Assembly (NCBI RefSeq): GCF_036884655.1 | Contig: NC_088339.1 | Coordinates: 24,137,501-24,201,500 of the forward strand | Length of the DNA stretch: 64,000 nucleotides | Source: Musa acuminata AAA Group | Taxonomy: Eukaryota > Streptophyta > Magnoliopsida > Zingiberales > Musaceae | Direction of reading: 5' to 3' | Shown: positions 11,771 to 19,868 of the stretch, piece by piece | Numbering within the stretch: the stretch's first letter is position 1 | How the letters are laid out: each line of letters starts with the position of its first letter | Notes under the pieces: model-generated | The model's input: only the letters and a program-made list of their open reading frames with translations | Told to the model about the DNA's origin: nothing | Database searches by the model: none | Translations under genes and position numbers: made by a program

Positions 11771-12130
11771 ACTGGGCATGATAAACGAGATTAAAGCTGG
11801 TGGTGAGAAGTCAAAGGGCGCGGTTAGGTCAGGGTGAACTCATTGAAGCAATCAGCGGAGGTTTTCTTTCGGTCTGACCTCCTCAACAGGTCAAGTGGAG
11901 TGATCGACCCACCTACTTAAGTCAACGCGGTCCATTCAACCCTCGTTCTGCTCATCACCATTAATTACTTCCCTCATGGTGTTATCGGGTCGGATCCATG
12001 CATCTTGAAAACGAATCCTTGTAATAATATGACTCGACGTTTGGGGTTTTAGTTCGCATTTGGAGTCGTATCCATTAGCCCGTCATTGACTATTAGAACA
12101 GCTTCGATTCTATATTATTACTGCTGCCAT
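10863..12130. other. Intergenic spacer between nsLTP2 and gene A
   Basis: The open frames between 10927 and 11469 overlap on both strands, lack signal or domain features and are not called. The stretch holds the promoters of the two flanking genes. TTGAC-type (W-box) cores are visible in the 11800-11935 part, including AAGTCAACG near 11920. Otherwise I see no feature. Confidence 0.55.
11734..11767. repeat. (GA)n microsatellite
   Basis: About 17 AG dinucleotides in the upstream region of gene A. Confidence 0.95.
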
Positions 12131-12134
12131 TTCT

Positions 12135-12456
12135 CAGTCCATGCATGACGGCAACGCAAATGTGATAACGTTAAACCATTCTGCCGTCAAAGCCTTATGA
12201 ACGAAGATTTACTGGTAAACAGCCGTGTTTTGAAGCAGTCTAAAGTCTTCGAAGCCCGGGGAGCACGCTGAATCGACCTCGAGACAATGCTAATCGAGCA
12301 CACAAGCGTCGAAGTTGCTGACGGTGAGCAGCTATATATGGAGCACCGTCTCAACCTTTTCCCTCACACCAACCTTAGCCACGGTCGTCTTCATATTGAC
12401 AAGCCATTGTTCTTGGATCATCTGCTCGATCGCTCGACTAGTTCATTTGAACGAAC
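12135..12456 (+). promoter_or_regulatory. Promoter and 5' UTR of gene A, with TATA box
   Basis: A TATATA core lies at 12333-12338 in GCTATATATGG, about 120 bases upstream of the ATG at 12457. The block from 12135 (CTCAGTCCATGCATGACGGC) to inside the coding region recurs nearly unchanged, inverted, in every array unit (A-prime). This defines the duplicated promoter segment. Confidence 0.75.
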
Positions 12457-12669
12457 ATGGCCACCGCGTCCACGCAGCTGTTGCTGTTCCTCCTGCTGGT
12501 TTCGAGCAGCTTGCAGCCTCTCACGGCGGCGAGGGCAATGGAGGGAGACGAGTGGTGGCGGGAGCAGGGTGGCCTGTTGCTGGGATCTCTGCAACAAGGC
12601 CCGGTGACGCCTTCGGGACCTTCGTGTTGCACCCACAACCCTAACACCCCGAGCTGCCCTCGTTGTTAG
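12457..12669 (+). CDS. Small secreted cysteine-containing peptide precursor (gene A), the only complete copy
   Basis: The 70-residue product begins MATASTQLLLFLLLVSSS, a strong signal peptide with likely cleavage near ARA (residues 25-27). A short acidic, Trp-rich stretch follows (MEGDEWWREQ), then LLLGSLQQGP and a C-terminal segment of about 20 residues, TPSGPSCCTHNPNTPSCPRC, with four cysteines. The layout (signal peptide, variable linker, conserved Pro/Gly/Cys C-terminus) is that of plant peptide-hormone or phytocytokine precursors. The P-S-G-P-S core resembles the active segments of IDA-like and PIP-like peptides, but the cysteines differ, so I assign no family. It has its own TATA box upstream, a possible AATAAA downstream, and no intron. 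Partial copies of it fill the array to the right. Confidence 0.75.
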   Translation: MATASTQLLLFLLLVSSSLQPLTAARAMEGDEWWREQGGLLLGSLQQGPVTPSGPSCCTHNPNTPSCPRC

Positions 12670-13200
12670 GTTGATGATGGAAGCCGCTGCATGTACGCTA
12701 ACCAAACCATGCAAGACTTGGATGGATACTGATGGTGGCTATCTCGCAAGAACAAGCTCTATGTATACCATAGTTTGGATGCAACTGTAGCAACTCATCG
12801 ATTGAAGTTTGTACCAAAGTATTGATCTATATAACTCATATGTTTGCTTCTAATAAAACTCTTTTCGTGGCATTTGAGCATCTAAATTCACGATAAAATG
12901 ATGGCTCGAAGGTATAGACTAACTTAGCTAATAAAGACTTATATATCAATATATACACATATATAATGTAAGATAATACAAGATGGAACCCTTTCATCTT
13001 CTGATTTAAAAGCTTAAGCTAAATTAGATATGAACGATCAGTCTACATTTTTAATAAAAAAAAAAAAAAATCAGATATCTATATAGGTGCCTGATTTCAC
13101 AACTCATAAGACAATCCAAGCATGTATGAAATATATCCACAACGATTAGTCCAAGACTATCAAGAGAAAGATCGATATGTAGGAATATGATATGACACAA
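12670..13200 (+). other. Gene A 3' flank leading into the array; leftmost copy without Copia-M
   Basis: From 12706 this flank is about 90 percent similar to the copies at 18894 and equivalents, and it runs on into sequence matching 23117 onward. Copia-M (19223..23109) is absent here. The leftmost edge therefore keeps the pre-insertion order of gene-A 3' flank followed directly by the B promoter. Confidence 0.75.
12852..12857 (+). terminator. Possible poly(A) signal of gene A
   Basis: AATAAA lies about 183 bases after the stop codon. The corresponding base in the five copied 3' flanks reads AATAGA. Confidence 0.45.
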
Positions 13201-13584
13201 GGTGAAAATAGTTCATGTTCATTTCTTTCTATTTTTTTTGTGAAAGATATATAATTCTTAAAAGAGAACAGCTGGACTTATTATCGGGTCGGATCTTATC
13301 AGGTACGGAATCCCAACTTGAGAGAGGTCAAAATGATCTTCACCCGTTAACCCGTCATCGACTAACACAACAGCTTGAAATCTTCCGCCATTTCGTGCAA
13401 TGCAAATGTGAGAACGTTAAATCACGTTTTGTCGTCGTCAAAATGTTGCGAAGACGGGGAGCGAAGCTGTTCAAGTAAACAGCCGCGGTTTGAACGAGTC
13501 TAAAAGTCTCCGGAGCGAAGGGGATACTTTGAATCGACTTCAAACCCATGCATACCACACAGGACGACGATCGACGGTGATGGG

Positions 13585-13603
13585 GTGTATATATATATAT
13601 ATG
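13585..13603 (+). promoter_or_regulatory. TATA-rich core promoter of truncated gene B
   Basis: A (TA)n run immediately before GTAAGCTCTCAGCCC occupies the place of the gene-A TATA box, about 100 bases upstream of the ATG at 13701. The length of this run differs between units. Confidence 0.5.
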
Positions 13604-13700
13604 TAAGCTCTCAGCCCTTTCCCGCACACCAACCTTTGCTTCATTCATTCATCCTCGAACTGATAACCCATCTTTCTTGGATCCTCTGCTTTGATCGACC

Positions 13701-13814
13701 ATGGCCACCGCGTCCACGCACCTGTTGCTGTTCCTCCTGCTGGTTTCGAGCAGCTTGCAGCCTCTCACGGCGGCGAGAGCAATGGAGGGAGACGAGTGGT
13801 GGCGGGAGTATTGA
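13701..13814 (+). pseudogene. Gene B: secreted-peptide paralogue truncated by LTR insertion (37 codons)
   Basis: The frame matches gene A through MEGDEWWRE with Q7 replaced by H, then ends in Tyr and a TGA supplied by the first six bases of the Copia-P LTR (13809). The signal peptide is complete, but the whole Pro/Cys C-terminal segment, presumably the active peptide, is lost. The promoter and 5' UTR upstream are retained. It could still be transcribed and yield a roughly 10-residue secreted fragment; nothing in the sequence shows that it does. Confidence 0.85.
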
Positions 13815-14169
13815 GATCTGATTCATAGTTATCTATCTAGATTGTTATCATGATCTAGTGGTTACATGATGATTTCAATAACCACTTCAATCATGATCTA
13901 GTAGTTATAAGGTGGTTTCAATAACTACCTCATGATCTAGTAGTTATAGGGTGGTTGTCACTAGGTCCTATAAATAGGACCGTAGTTCATGTAGCAAGGT
14001 ATATAGAGATAGCAGACAGATAGATAGAGAGTCTGTGTGCACTTGGTATCTTTTAAGTGTTCTTATCAATCCTCTTGCTTTTAATACTACAACAGTTTTC
14101 TTGAATCGAAAGGATTCTTTTTACTCGTATCGTAGTATTCTATTTTTCCTTGCTCCTCCATCCCCAACA
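13809..14169 (+). repeat. 5' LTR of Copia-P (361 bp)
   Basis: It starts TATTGAGATC (a degenerate TG end) and ends CCCCAACA, five bases before the primer site. Three direct sub-repeats with core CATGATCTAGT lie at 13849, 13892 and 13931, an enhancer-like U3 arrangement. A TATA box TATAAATA lies at 13969-13976. Confidence 0.8.
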
Positions 14170-14173
14170 TTTG

Positions 14174-14185
14174 TGGTATCAGAGC
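14174..14185 (+). other. Primer binding site of Copia-P
   Basis: TGGTATCAGAGC complements the 3' end of initiator Met-tRNA, the usual primer of plant Copia elements. It lies directly after the LTR. Confidence 0.9.
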
Positions 14186-14210
14186 CTAGTTTCAATCTGA
14201 ACTGGGTATT

Positions 14211-15098
14211 ATGGCTTTTAATGGTAATTCGATGTCTCAACCCCTTATCCCCATCTTCTCGGGCAAAAGTTATGAATTTTGGAGTATCAAGATGAAGACT
14301 CTATTCAAGTCTCAAAATCTTTGGAACTTAATAGAGAATGGATATGCAGATCCAGATGACGAAATCAGGCTGAGGGAGAATAGAAAGAATGACTCAAATG
14401 CATTGTTCTTCATTCAACAAGCTGTACATGAGACGATCTTCTCAAGAATTACAGCAGCGACAACCTCAAAGCAAGCTTGGTTGATACTTCAAAATGAATT
14501 TCAAGGCTCATCAAGGGTGATTACGGTAAAACTTCAAACCCTCCGTCGTGAGTTTGAAATTTTGTTCATGAAAAGCTATGAATCAGTGCAAAATTTTCTT
14601 TTTCGAGTGACTGAAATTGTTAGTCAAATGAAATCTTATGGTGAAGATCTTCCTGATCATATAATTGTTGCAAAAGTTTTGAGAAGTTTAACTCCGAAAT
14701 TTGATCATGTTGTTGCCGCAATTGAGGAATCAAAAGATTTATCTACTTATTCATTTGATGAACTAATGGGTTCTTTGCAAGCACATGAAGTAAGGTTGAA
14801 TAGGTCACTTGAAAAAAGTGAAGGAAAAACATTTCAGGTTAAGGGAGAGTCTTCTACTTCAAAAGAAGACAAAAAATCAATAGGAAGAGGATGTGGCAGA
14901 GGAGGATTTCGTGGTAGAGGAAATGAAAGAGGAAGAGGACACTTTGATGAACAAGGGCAATCAAATTATGATCAAAAAAATTACAAAAGTGGAATTCAAT
15001 GTCACTATTGTAAAAAGTTTGGTCAGCAGATTGCTGGAAAAGAGAAAAGCAAGCAAGCTATGTGGAGAAAAATGAAGAAAATAATAAGTTGTTTATGA
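14211..15098 (+). pseudogene. Copia-P gag, open but frameshifted at the zinc knuckle (unit 1)
   Basis: The 295-codon frame contains the UBN2/retrotran_gag region (about 15-200), an Arg/Gly-rich stretch (225-243) and the first half of a CCHC knuckle (C264, C267). A net loss of bases after the second Cys removes the His spacing and shifts the frame. The second half of the knuckle is readable in the next frame, and gag ends early at ISCL. This is the only unit in which codon 62 is Ser rather than stop. Confidence 0.85.
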
Positions 15099-16183
15099 CT
15101 CATTCACAAATTCATAACATCTCAAATGATATTTGGTTTTTGGATAGTGGATGTTTTAATCATATGTCAGGCATAAAATCAATATTTAGATATATTGATG
15201 AGATTCACAAGTTGAATGTTAGACTTGGAGATAATAAGCAAATCCAAGTGGAAGGGAAAGGAACAATTGAGGTGAAGATAAATCAAGGGAAGGTAAAATA
15301 CCTTGATAATGTTTTCTTTATTCCTACTTTATCACATAACTTGTTGAGTGTTGGACAATTAGTAGATGATGGATATTCAGTAATATTTGATAATGGTTCA
15401 TGTACTATTAGAGATAAGAAATCTGGTTTGATTATAGTAAATGTTTGCATGACACAAAACAAGATGTTTCCACTTGATGTGTTAAATATTGAAAGGCATG
15501 TGCTTATCACAACTCAAAAGAATGAGTCTAGTTTATGGCATTTAAGATATGGACACCTTAACATTAAAGGTTTAAGGTTGTTAAGTAAAAAAGGAATAGT
15601 TTTTGGATTGCCTAAGATTAATACACTTGATGTATATAAAGGATGTATTTATGGCAAACAAAGTAGAAAACCATTTCCTATTGGAAAAGCATGGAGAGCA
15701 TCTAATTGTCTTGAATTAATTCATGCTGACTTATGTGGACCTATGAATATAAAATCATTTGGTGGAAGTCAATATTTTTTATTGTTTACGGATGATAATA
15801 GTCGCATGAGTTGGGTATAATTTTTGAAATTGAAATCTGAAACATTTGATAATTTTTGAAAGTTTAAGGCACTTGTAGAAAGATAAAGTGGTAGATATAT
15901 AAAGACACTTTAGACAGATAGAGGTGGTGAATTTTTATCTAATGAGTTTAGTTCTTTTTGTGAAGAAAATGGTATTCACAGAGAATTGACAGCACCATAT
16001 ACACCGGAGCAAAATGGTGTAGCTGAGCGTAAGAATCGGACTGTCGTTGAAATGGCAAGAAGTTTGCATAAAGGAAAACATCTTCGAAATCAGTTTTGGG
16101 CAGAAGCAGTTGCAACAGCAGTTTATTTGTTGAATATTTCACCAACAAAGACTGTTATGAATCGAACTCCTTTTGAGGCTTGG
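15062..16183 (+). pseudogene. Copia-P protease and integrase remnant (unit 1)
   Basis: An open part to 15820 carries the protease motif DSGCFNHMSG (D28), the pre-integrase zinc region (H160, H165, C195) and the integrase start HADLCGPM (catalytic D223). The same frame is then interrupted by stops at 15818, 15857, 15884 and 15911. It resumes with TDRGGEF and the QNGVAERKNRT motif (third catalytic residue) before the break at 16183. In this unit the first Cys of the HHCC finger is Tyr (TAT); the other units have Cys. Confidence 0.88.
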
Positions 16184-16327
16184 GCCTTGTTGCAAAGACC
16201 CCAGCAACAGGCCGCCCTGCTCCCGCCACCACTCGTCTCCCTCCATTGCCCTCGCCGCCGTGAGAGGCTGCAAGCTGCTCGAAACCAGCAGGAGGAACAG
16301 CAAGAGCTGCGTGGACGCGGTGGCCAT
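16139..16327 (-). CDS. Chimeric secreted-peptide ORF: gene-A signal peptide and linker fused to antisense Copia (62 aa)
   Basis: The frame copies gene A from the initiator Met through LLLGSLQQGP (about 49 residues). It then runs across the junction at 16183/16184 into the reverse complement of the Copia-P integrase, adding SLKRSSIHNSLCW before a stop. The signal peptide is intact and about 320 bases of gene-A-like promoter and 5' UTR lie upstream, including the TATA region near 16445. The four-cysteine end is replaced. It has the same sequence in all five units. It may be an expressed novel peptide or a dead copy; the sequence cannot decide. Confidence 0.45.
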   Translation of the reverse strand: MATASTQLLLFLLLVSSSLQPLTAARAMEGDEWWREQGGLLLGSLQQGPSLKRSSIHNSLCW

Positions 16328-16650
16328 GATCGTTCAAATGAACTAGTCGAGCGATCGAGCAGATGATCCGAGAACAATGGCTTGTCAATATGAAGACGAC
16401 CGTGGCTAAGGTTGGTGTGAGGGAAAAGGTTGAGACGGTGCTCCATATATAGCTGCTCACCGTCAGCAACCTCGACGCTTGTGTGCTCGATTAGCATTGT
16501 CTCGAGGTCGATTCAGCGTGCTCCCCGGGCTTCGAAGACTTTAGACTGCTTCAAAACACGGCTGTTTACCAGTAAATCTTCGTTCATAAGGCTTTGACGG
16601 CAGAATGGTTTAACGTTATCACATTTGCGTTGCCGTCATGCATGGACTGA
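16184..16650 (-). pseudogene. A-prime: inverted copy of gene A promoter and first 48 codons
   Basis: The reverse complement matches 12135..12600 at about 97-98 percent. It starts at CTCAGTCCATGC and breaks inside the coding region where Copia-P is joined. Gene A and this copy are in opposite orientation about 3.6 kb apart. Confidence 0.88.
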
Positions 16651-17021
16651 GGAACAGCAACAGCTGCGTGGACGCGGTGGCCATGGTCGATCAAAGCAGA
16701 GGATCCAAGAAAGATGGGTTATCAGTTCGAGGATGAATGAATGAAGCAAAGGTTGGTGTGCGGGAAAGGGCTGAGAGCTTACATATATATATACATCTCA
16801 TCACCGTCGATCGCCGTCCAGTGTGTTCTGCATGTGTTTGAAGTCGATTCAAAGTATCCCCTTCTCTCCGGAGACTCTTATTCTCGTTCAAACCGTGACT
16901 GTTTACTTGATCATATTCGTTCATCGTCTTCACAACATTTTGACGGACGACAAAACGTGGTTTAACGTTCCCACATTTGCATTGCCGTCTTGGACGGATG
17001 CGTCGCACGAAATGACGGAAG
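16651..17021 (-). pseudogene. B-prime: inverted promoter and first 12 codons of a B-like peptide gene
   Basis: On the minus strand, a B-type 5' region leads to an ATG at 16684 and 12 codons (MATASTQLLLFL). It is then joined to A-prime at a shared CTC trinucleotide (plus strand GAG, 16649-16651). A short TA run near 16783 replaces the TATA box. Similarity to the B promoter ends around 17021. B and B-prime are inverted relative to each other around Copia-P and A-prime. Confidence 0.8.
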
Positions 17022-17239
17022 GAATCCATCCACATTTGATACTGTGAATAAATTGGATGGACAATTTCAATCCATTCCTTGTGCGTTACATTGAAAGGAG
17101 TATGTGGATCGATGGCTCCACTTGACCGGGGGAGGAGGTGAGGATGGAGGAATATTTAGTTGTCCTCAGTGAGTACGATGGGTTCCACACATCAAGAATA
17201 TGACGTACGTTTGTCGTGTGGGGTGCATTAAATTAATGT
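17022..17239. other. Spacer 5' of B-prime
   Basis: It is probably the upstream region of the B-prime paralogue. Nothing else is recognised. Confidence 0.4.
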
Positions 17240-18057
17240 TCCACAAGACTTCTCTGATTTTTAAATTATAAATTAGCAAATAGCTAAACAGTTTAAGAAT
17301 AAACACATAGAGAGATGTATAGAATGTATACTTGGAGAAATCATCCTTTTATAGCTTTTAAATTGGGGTATTTTTCTGGTATACATAGGAATACTCCTTT
17401 CAAATGTTGTGCCAACGGAGCATACTAATATTATACTGAATTACCACTTGCCAACTAAATGGGTATGATTTATGTCATCTCATCTTACCGAGAAGATTAC
17501 CAAACGGTTTTTATAATAATTAATTATGTTCTATGCGTTTAAGTATTGATGGATTGCTTTAGATTTTGATTGTCAAATTATCTTATGTCAAATTTTAATT
17601 GACTATCAAATCTAATCGTACTAATAAACTTGCCCAAAGATATTGGAAGATATTGGTAGCATAATCATATCTATAAATTCAATATCAAAAAGTGGAATAC
17701 TAATTCAGAACATCTATGGTGTTAAGTTAAAGGACCAAATACACCACTGGAATGACAGAATCATTATTTGATAATGAGGTATCCTTAACCATTCGGCATT
17801 TCATGAACGAATTAATCAATGAACTCATTCTCCAATGAGCATCTATACAATATCCCTAATGTCCCCACATGAGCAGCTATGAAACCAGCCACCTCTATCA
17901 TATGGACGAGTATATAGTACACTAGCTTATTCGGTTATCTCGATATCCATCTCGAGTAACATATGACTGGGATTCTTTAGGGTTTATGTTTAAAGGTGAA
18001 TCGGTCTCAATATCGTTATCTTATCTCGATTTGATTCTCATTATACAAATTCATGAA

Positions 18058-18108
<51 letters not shown>

Positions 18109-18745
18109 AACAATATAAAGTGAGATAATATAATAATAATAATAATAAGAAAAAAGGTGTGTATCATATCACATGTGTCATCACTCACGTTATTGGCTTA
18201 TAGGGCACCTATGACTAGTAATGTCACACTTAATTTAAAGTCAATCACCTACGTGCCTGAAACTTTTTTCAAAGACAATATGAGACAATGGCTTTATCAA
18301 TGGATCTGCGATGTTATCTTTGGATGAAACTTTTTTTACTACTATATCTCCTCGAGCCATGAATATCTCTAATAAGTTAGAAACTCCTCAGAATATTTCT
18401 GATGAGACCCGAATTCCCTCATTTGTGTAATTATCATATAGTTGTTACAATATAAAGGAATCGAATCCTTGCTACTCGACATAACTCTCAGATCTGTGAT
18501 GAATTTCTTCATCCAGACTCTCTCCTTTATTGCCTCTAACATAGCAATATACTCTGCCTCTATGGTCAAGTCGACAATAGTATCTTGTTTGGAACTCTTC
18601 CAGCATATTGCTACATATATCCTGAATTAGACTTGTTGTTATTGACATCGAATTAGAAACTCGAGTCCATGTAACGCTCAACCCTCAGGCTACTACCTTT
18701 ATATACTAGTAAAAGATTCTTTGTCATTCTCAAGTACTTGAGAAT
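17240..18745 (-). mobile_element. Copia-R: 3' remains of another Copia element (RNase H end plus LTR-like sequence)
   Basis: On the minus strand, about 18745-18380 encodes a broken RNase H. It has an LKYLR...LLLVY start, an MDSSF motif, EAEYIAMLEAIKE, FITDL, and SIPLYCNN. An ADPLIKPLS-type C-terminus near 18290 follows. Downstream, from about 18215, the sequence reads like the start of a Copia LTR (GGTGCCCTATAAGCC) and continues to about 17240. Frameshifts and stops are frequent. The outer limits are approximate and the second LTR is absent. Confidence 0.65.
18064..18106. repeat. (TA)n microsatellite, unit 1
   Basis: About 43 bases here; the equivalent tract is 57 to 71 bases in the other units. 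Confidence 0.95.
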
Positions 18746-18893
18746 ATACTAGTAAAAGATATTTTGTCTGATTATATGGTTTTATTTAATTAGATAAAAT
18801 ATTTTATAAATTTGATTAAATTTTGATATAATTATCCAATAGAGATGATTTTCACTCATAATATAATTTCTTAGGAGATGATATTCACTCATA

Positions 18894-19132
18894 ACCATGC
18901 AAGACTTGGATGGATACTGATGGTGGCTATCTCTCAAGAACAAGCTCTATGGATACCTTAATTTGGATGCAACTGTAGCAACTCATCGATTGAAGTTTGT
19001 ACCAACGTATTGATTTATATAACTTATTGAATATGTTAGCTTCTAATAGAACTCTCCTCGTGCCATTTGAGCATCTAAATTCACGATAAAACGATGGCTC
19101 GATGGTATATACTAACTTAGCTAATAAAGACT
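18894..19132 (+). repeat. Copied gene-A 3' flank (unit 1)
   Basis: It matches 12706..12940 at about 93 percent, in the same orientation as gene A. It begins right after CATAACCATGCAAGACTTGG with no peptide coding sequence before it. About 85 unmatched bases follow before the Copia-M target site. Confidence 0.8.
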
Positions 19133-19222
19133 TCTAAAAAATATTTTCATGTAAGATGAAACGAAGAATACTGTGACAGCCATCTCTCCCAGTGAAGCAA
19201 CTTTAAGTTCTAGTGTTAGAAA

Positions 19223-19826
19223 TGATGGGGATATAAACAGGAATAACCTTTGTATAGGAACAAATACTAGAAGACCACAATACGCAGCAGAATAAAATGG
19301 AAACACAATCAAACAGAACACCATGATATATATGGAAAACTCCTTCAATGTGAAGGGTAAAAACCACGGGGCAAACTAGAGATAATCTACTATGAGAATA
19401 ATGAATGTACAAATCTCAATCTCTTGCCCAAAACCCTAGCAACAACCACAAGAGAATAACTAGGATACAAGGATCACGTCACTGCCCACGATATCTAAAA
19501 CCTCCCCAAGTAATCACAGCAAGAGTCTACTGTAGATTTGATCTAACCTGAGATGAGAACACTGCTAGATGATTGTGAACAGTTTCTCTGCGTTGTCCTT
19601 GTCTTCTTCCCTTTCTTTCTCTTCCTTTTCTGCCTTGTTCTCCTTCTTCTCTTTGGAATCTCGTGGCTCCAAAGATCTGCCTCGTTGCTGCCTTTTTATA
19701 GCTTTAATCTACCTCTAAAATGCAGCCACCACACCCCCTAATCTTAATTAGGGTTAGGTTAAGAGGGGGTGTGGACTGTGGGCTGATAAAGCCCACATGG
19801 GCTGAATATGGGCCATCAGCCCAACA
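19223..19826 (-). repeat. 3' LTR of Copia-M (604 bp, unit 1)
   Basis: It ends CCCCATCA next to the AGAAA target duplication. A TATA box (minus TATAAAAA) lies near 19694-19700. This copy reads ACCACAATACG, shared only with unit 5. Confidence 0.92.
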
Positions 19827-19838
19827 ACCTCCCCCTTC
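19827..19838 (-). other. Polypurine tract of Copia-M
   Basis: On the minus strand GAAGGGGGAGGT directly abuts the 3' LTR, where plus-strand priming is expected. Confidence 0.85.
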
Positions 19839-19868
19839 AGCCCATAAGAGAGGTTGTCCCATGACTCC

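Larger units (their letters stand above)
13809..16183 (+). mobile_element. Copia-P: 3'-truncated Ty1/Copia retrotransposon inserted in gene B
   Basis: The order is 5' LTR, primer site, gag, protease, integrase core. The element then stops at 16183 within the integrase (after a ...FEAW motif), where inverted gene-A sequence begins. Reverse transcriptase, RNase H and the 3' LTR are missing, so no second target duplication can be checked. The insertion point is after GGCGGGAG in the peptide coding region. The element is not autonomous. Confidence 0.9.

Noticed and set aside
13809..16183. Copia-P and Copia-M as one element
   Set aside because: They lie on opposite strands, have unrelated LTRs and clearly different gag and integrase sequences.
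17240..18745. Copia-R as an intact element
   Set aside because: Only the RNase H end and one LTR-like stretch are visible, with frame breaks and no second LTR, primer site or target duplication.
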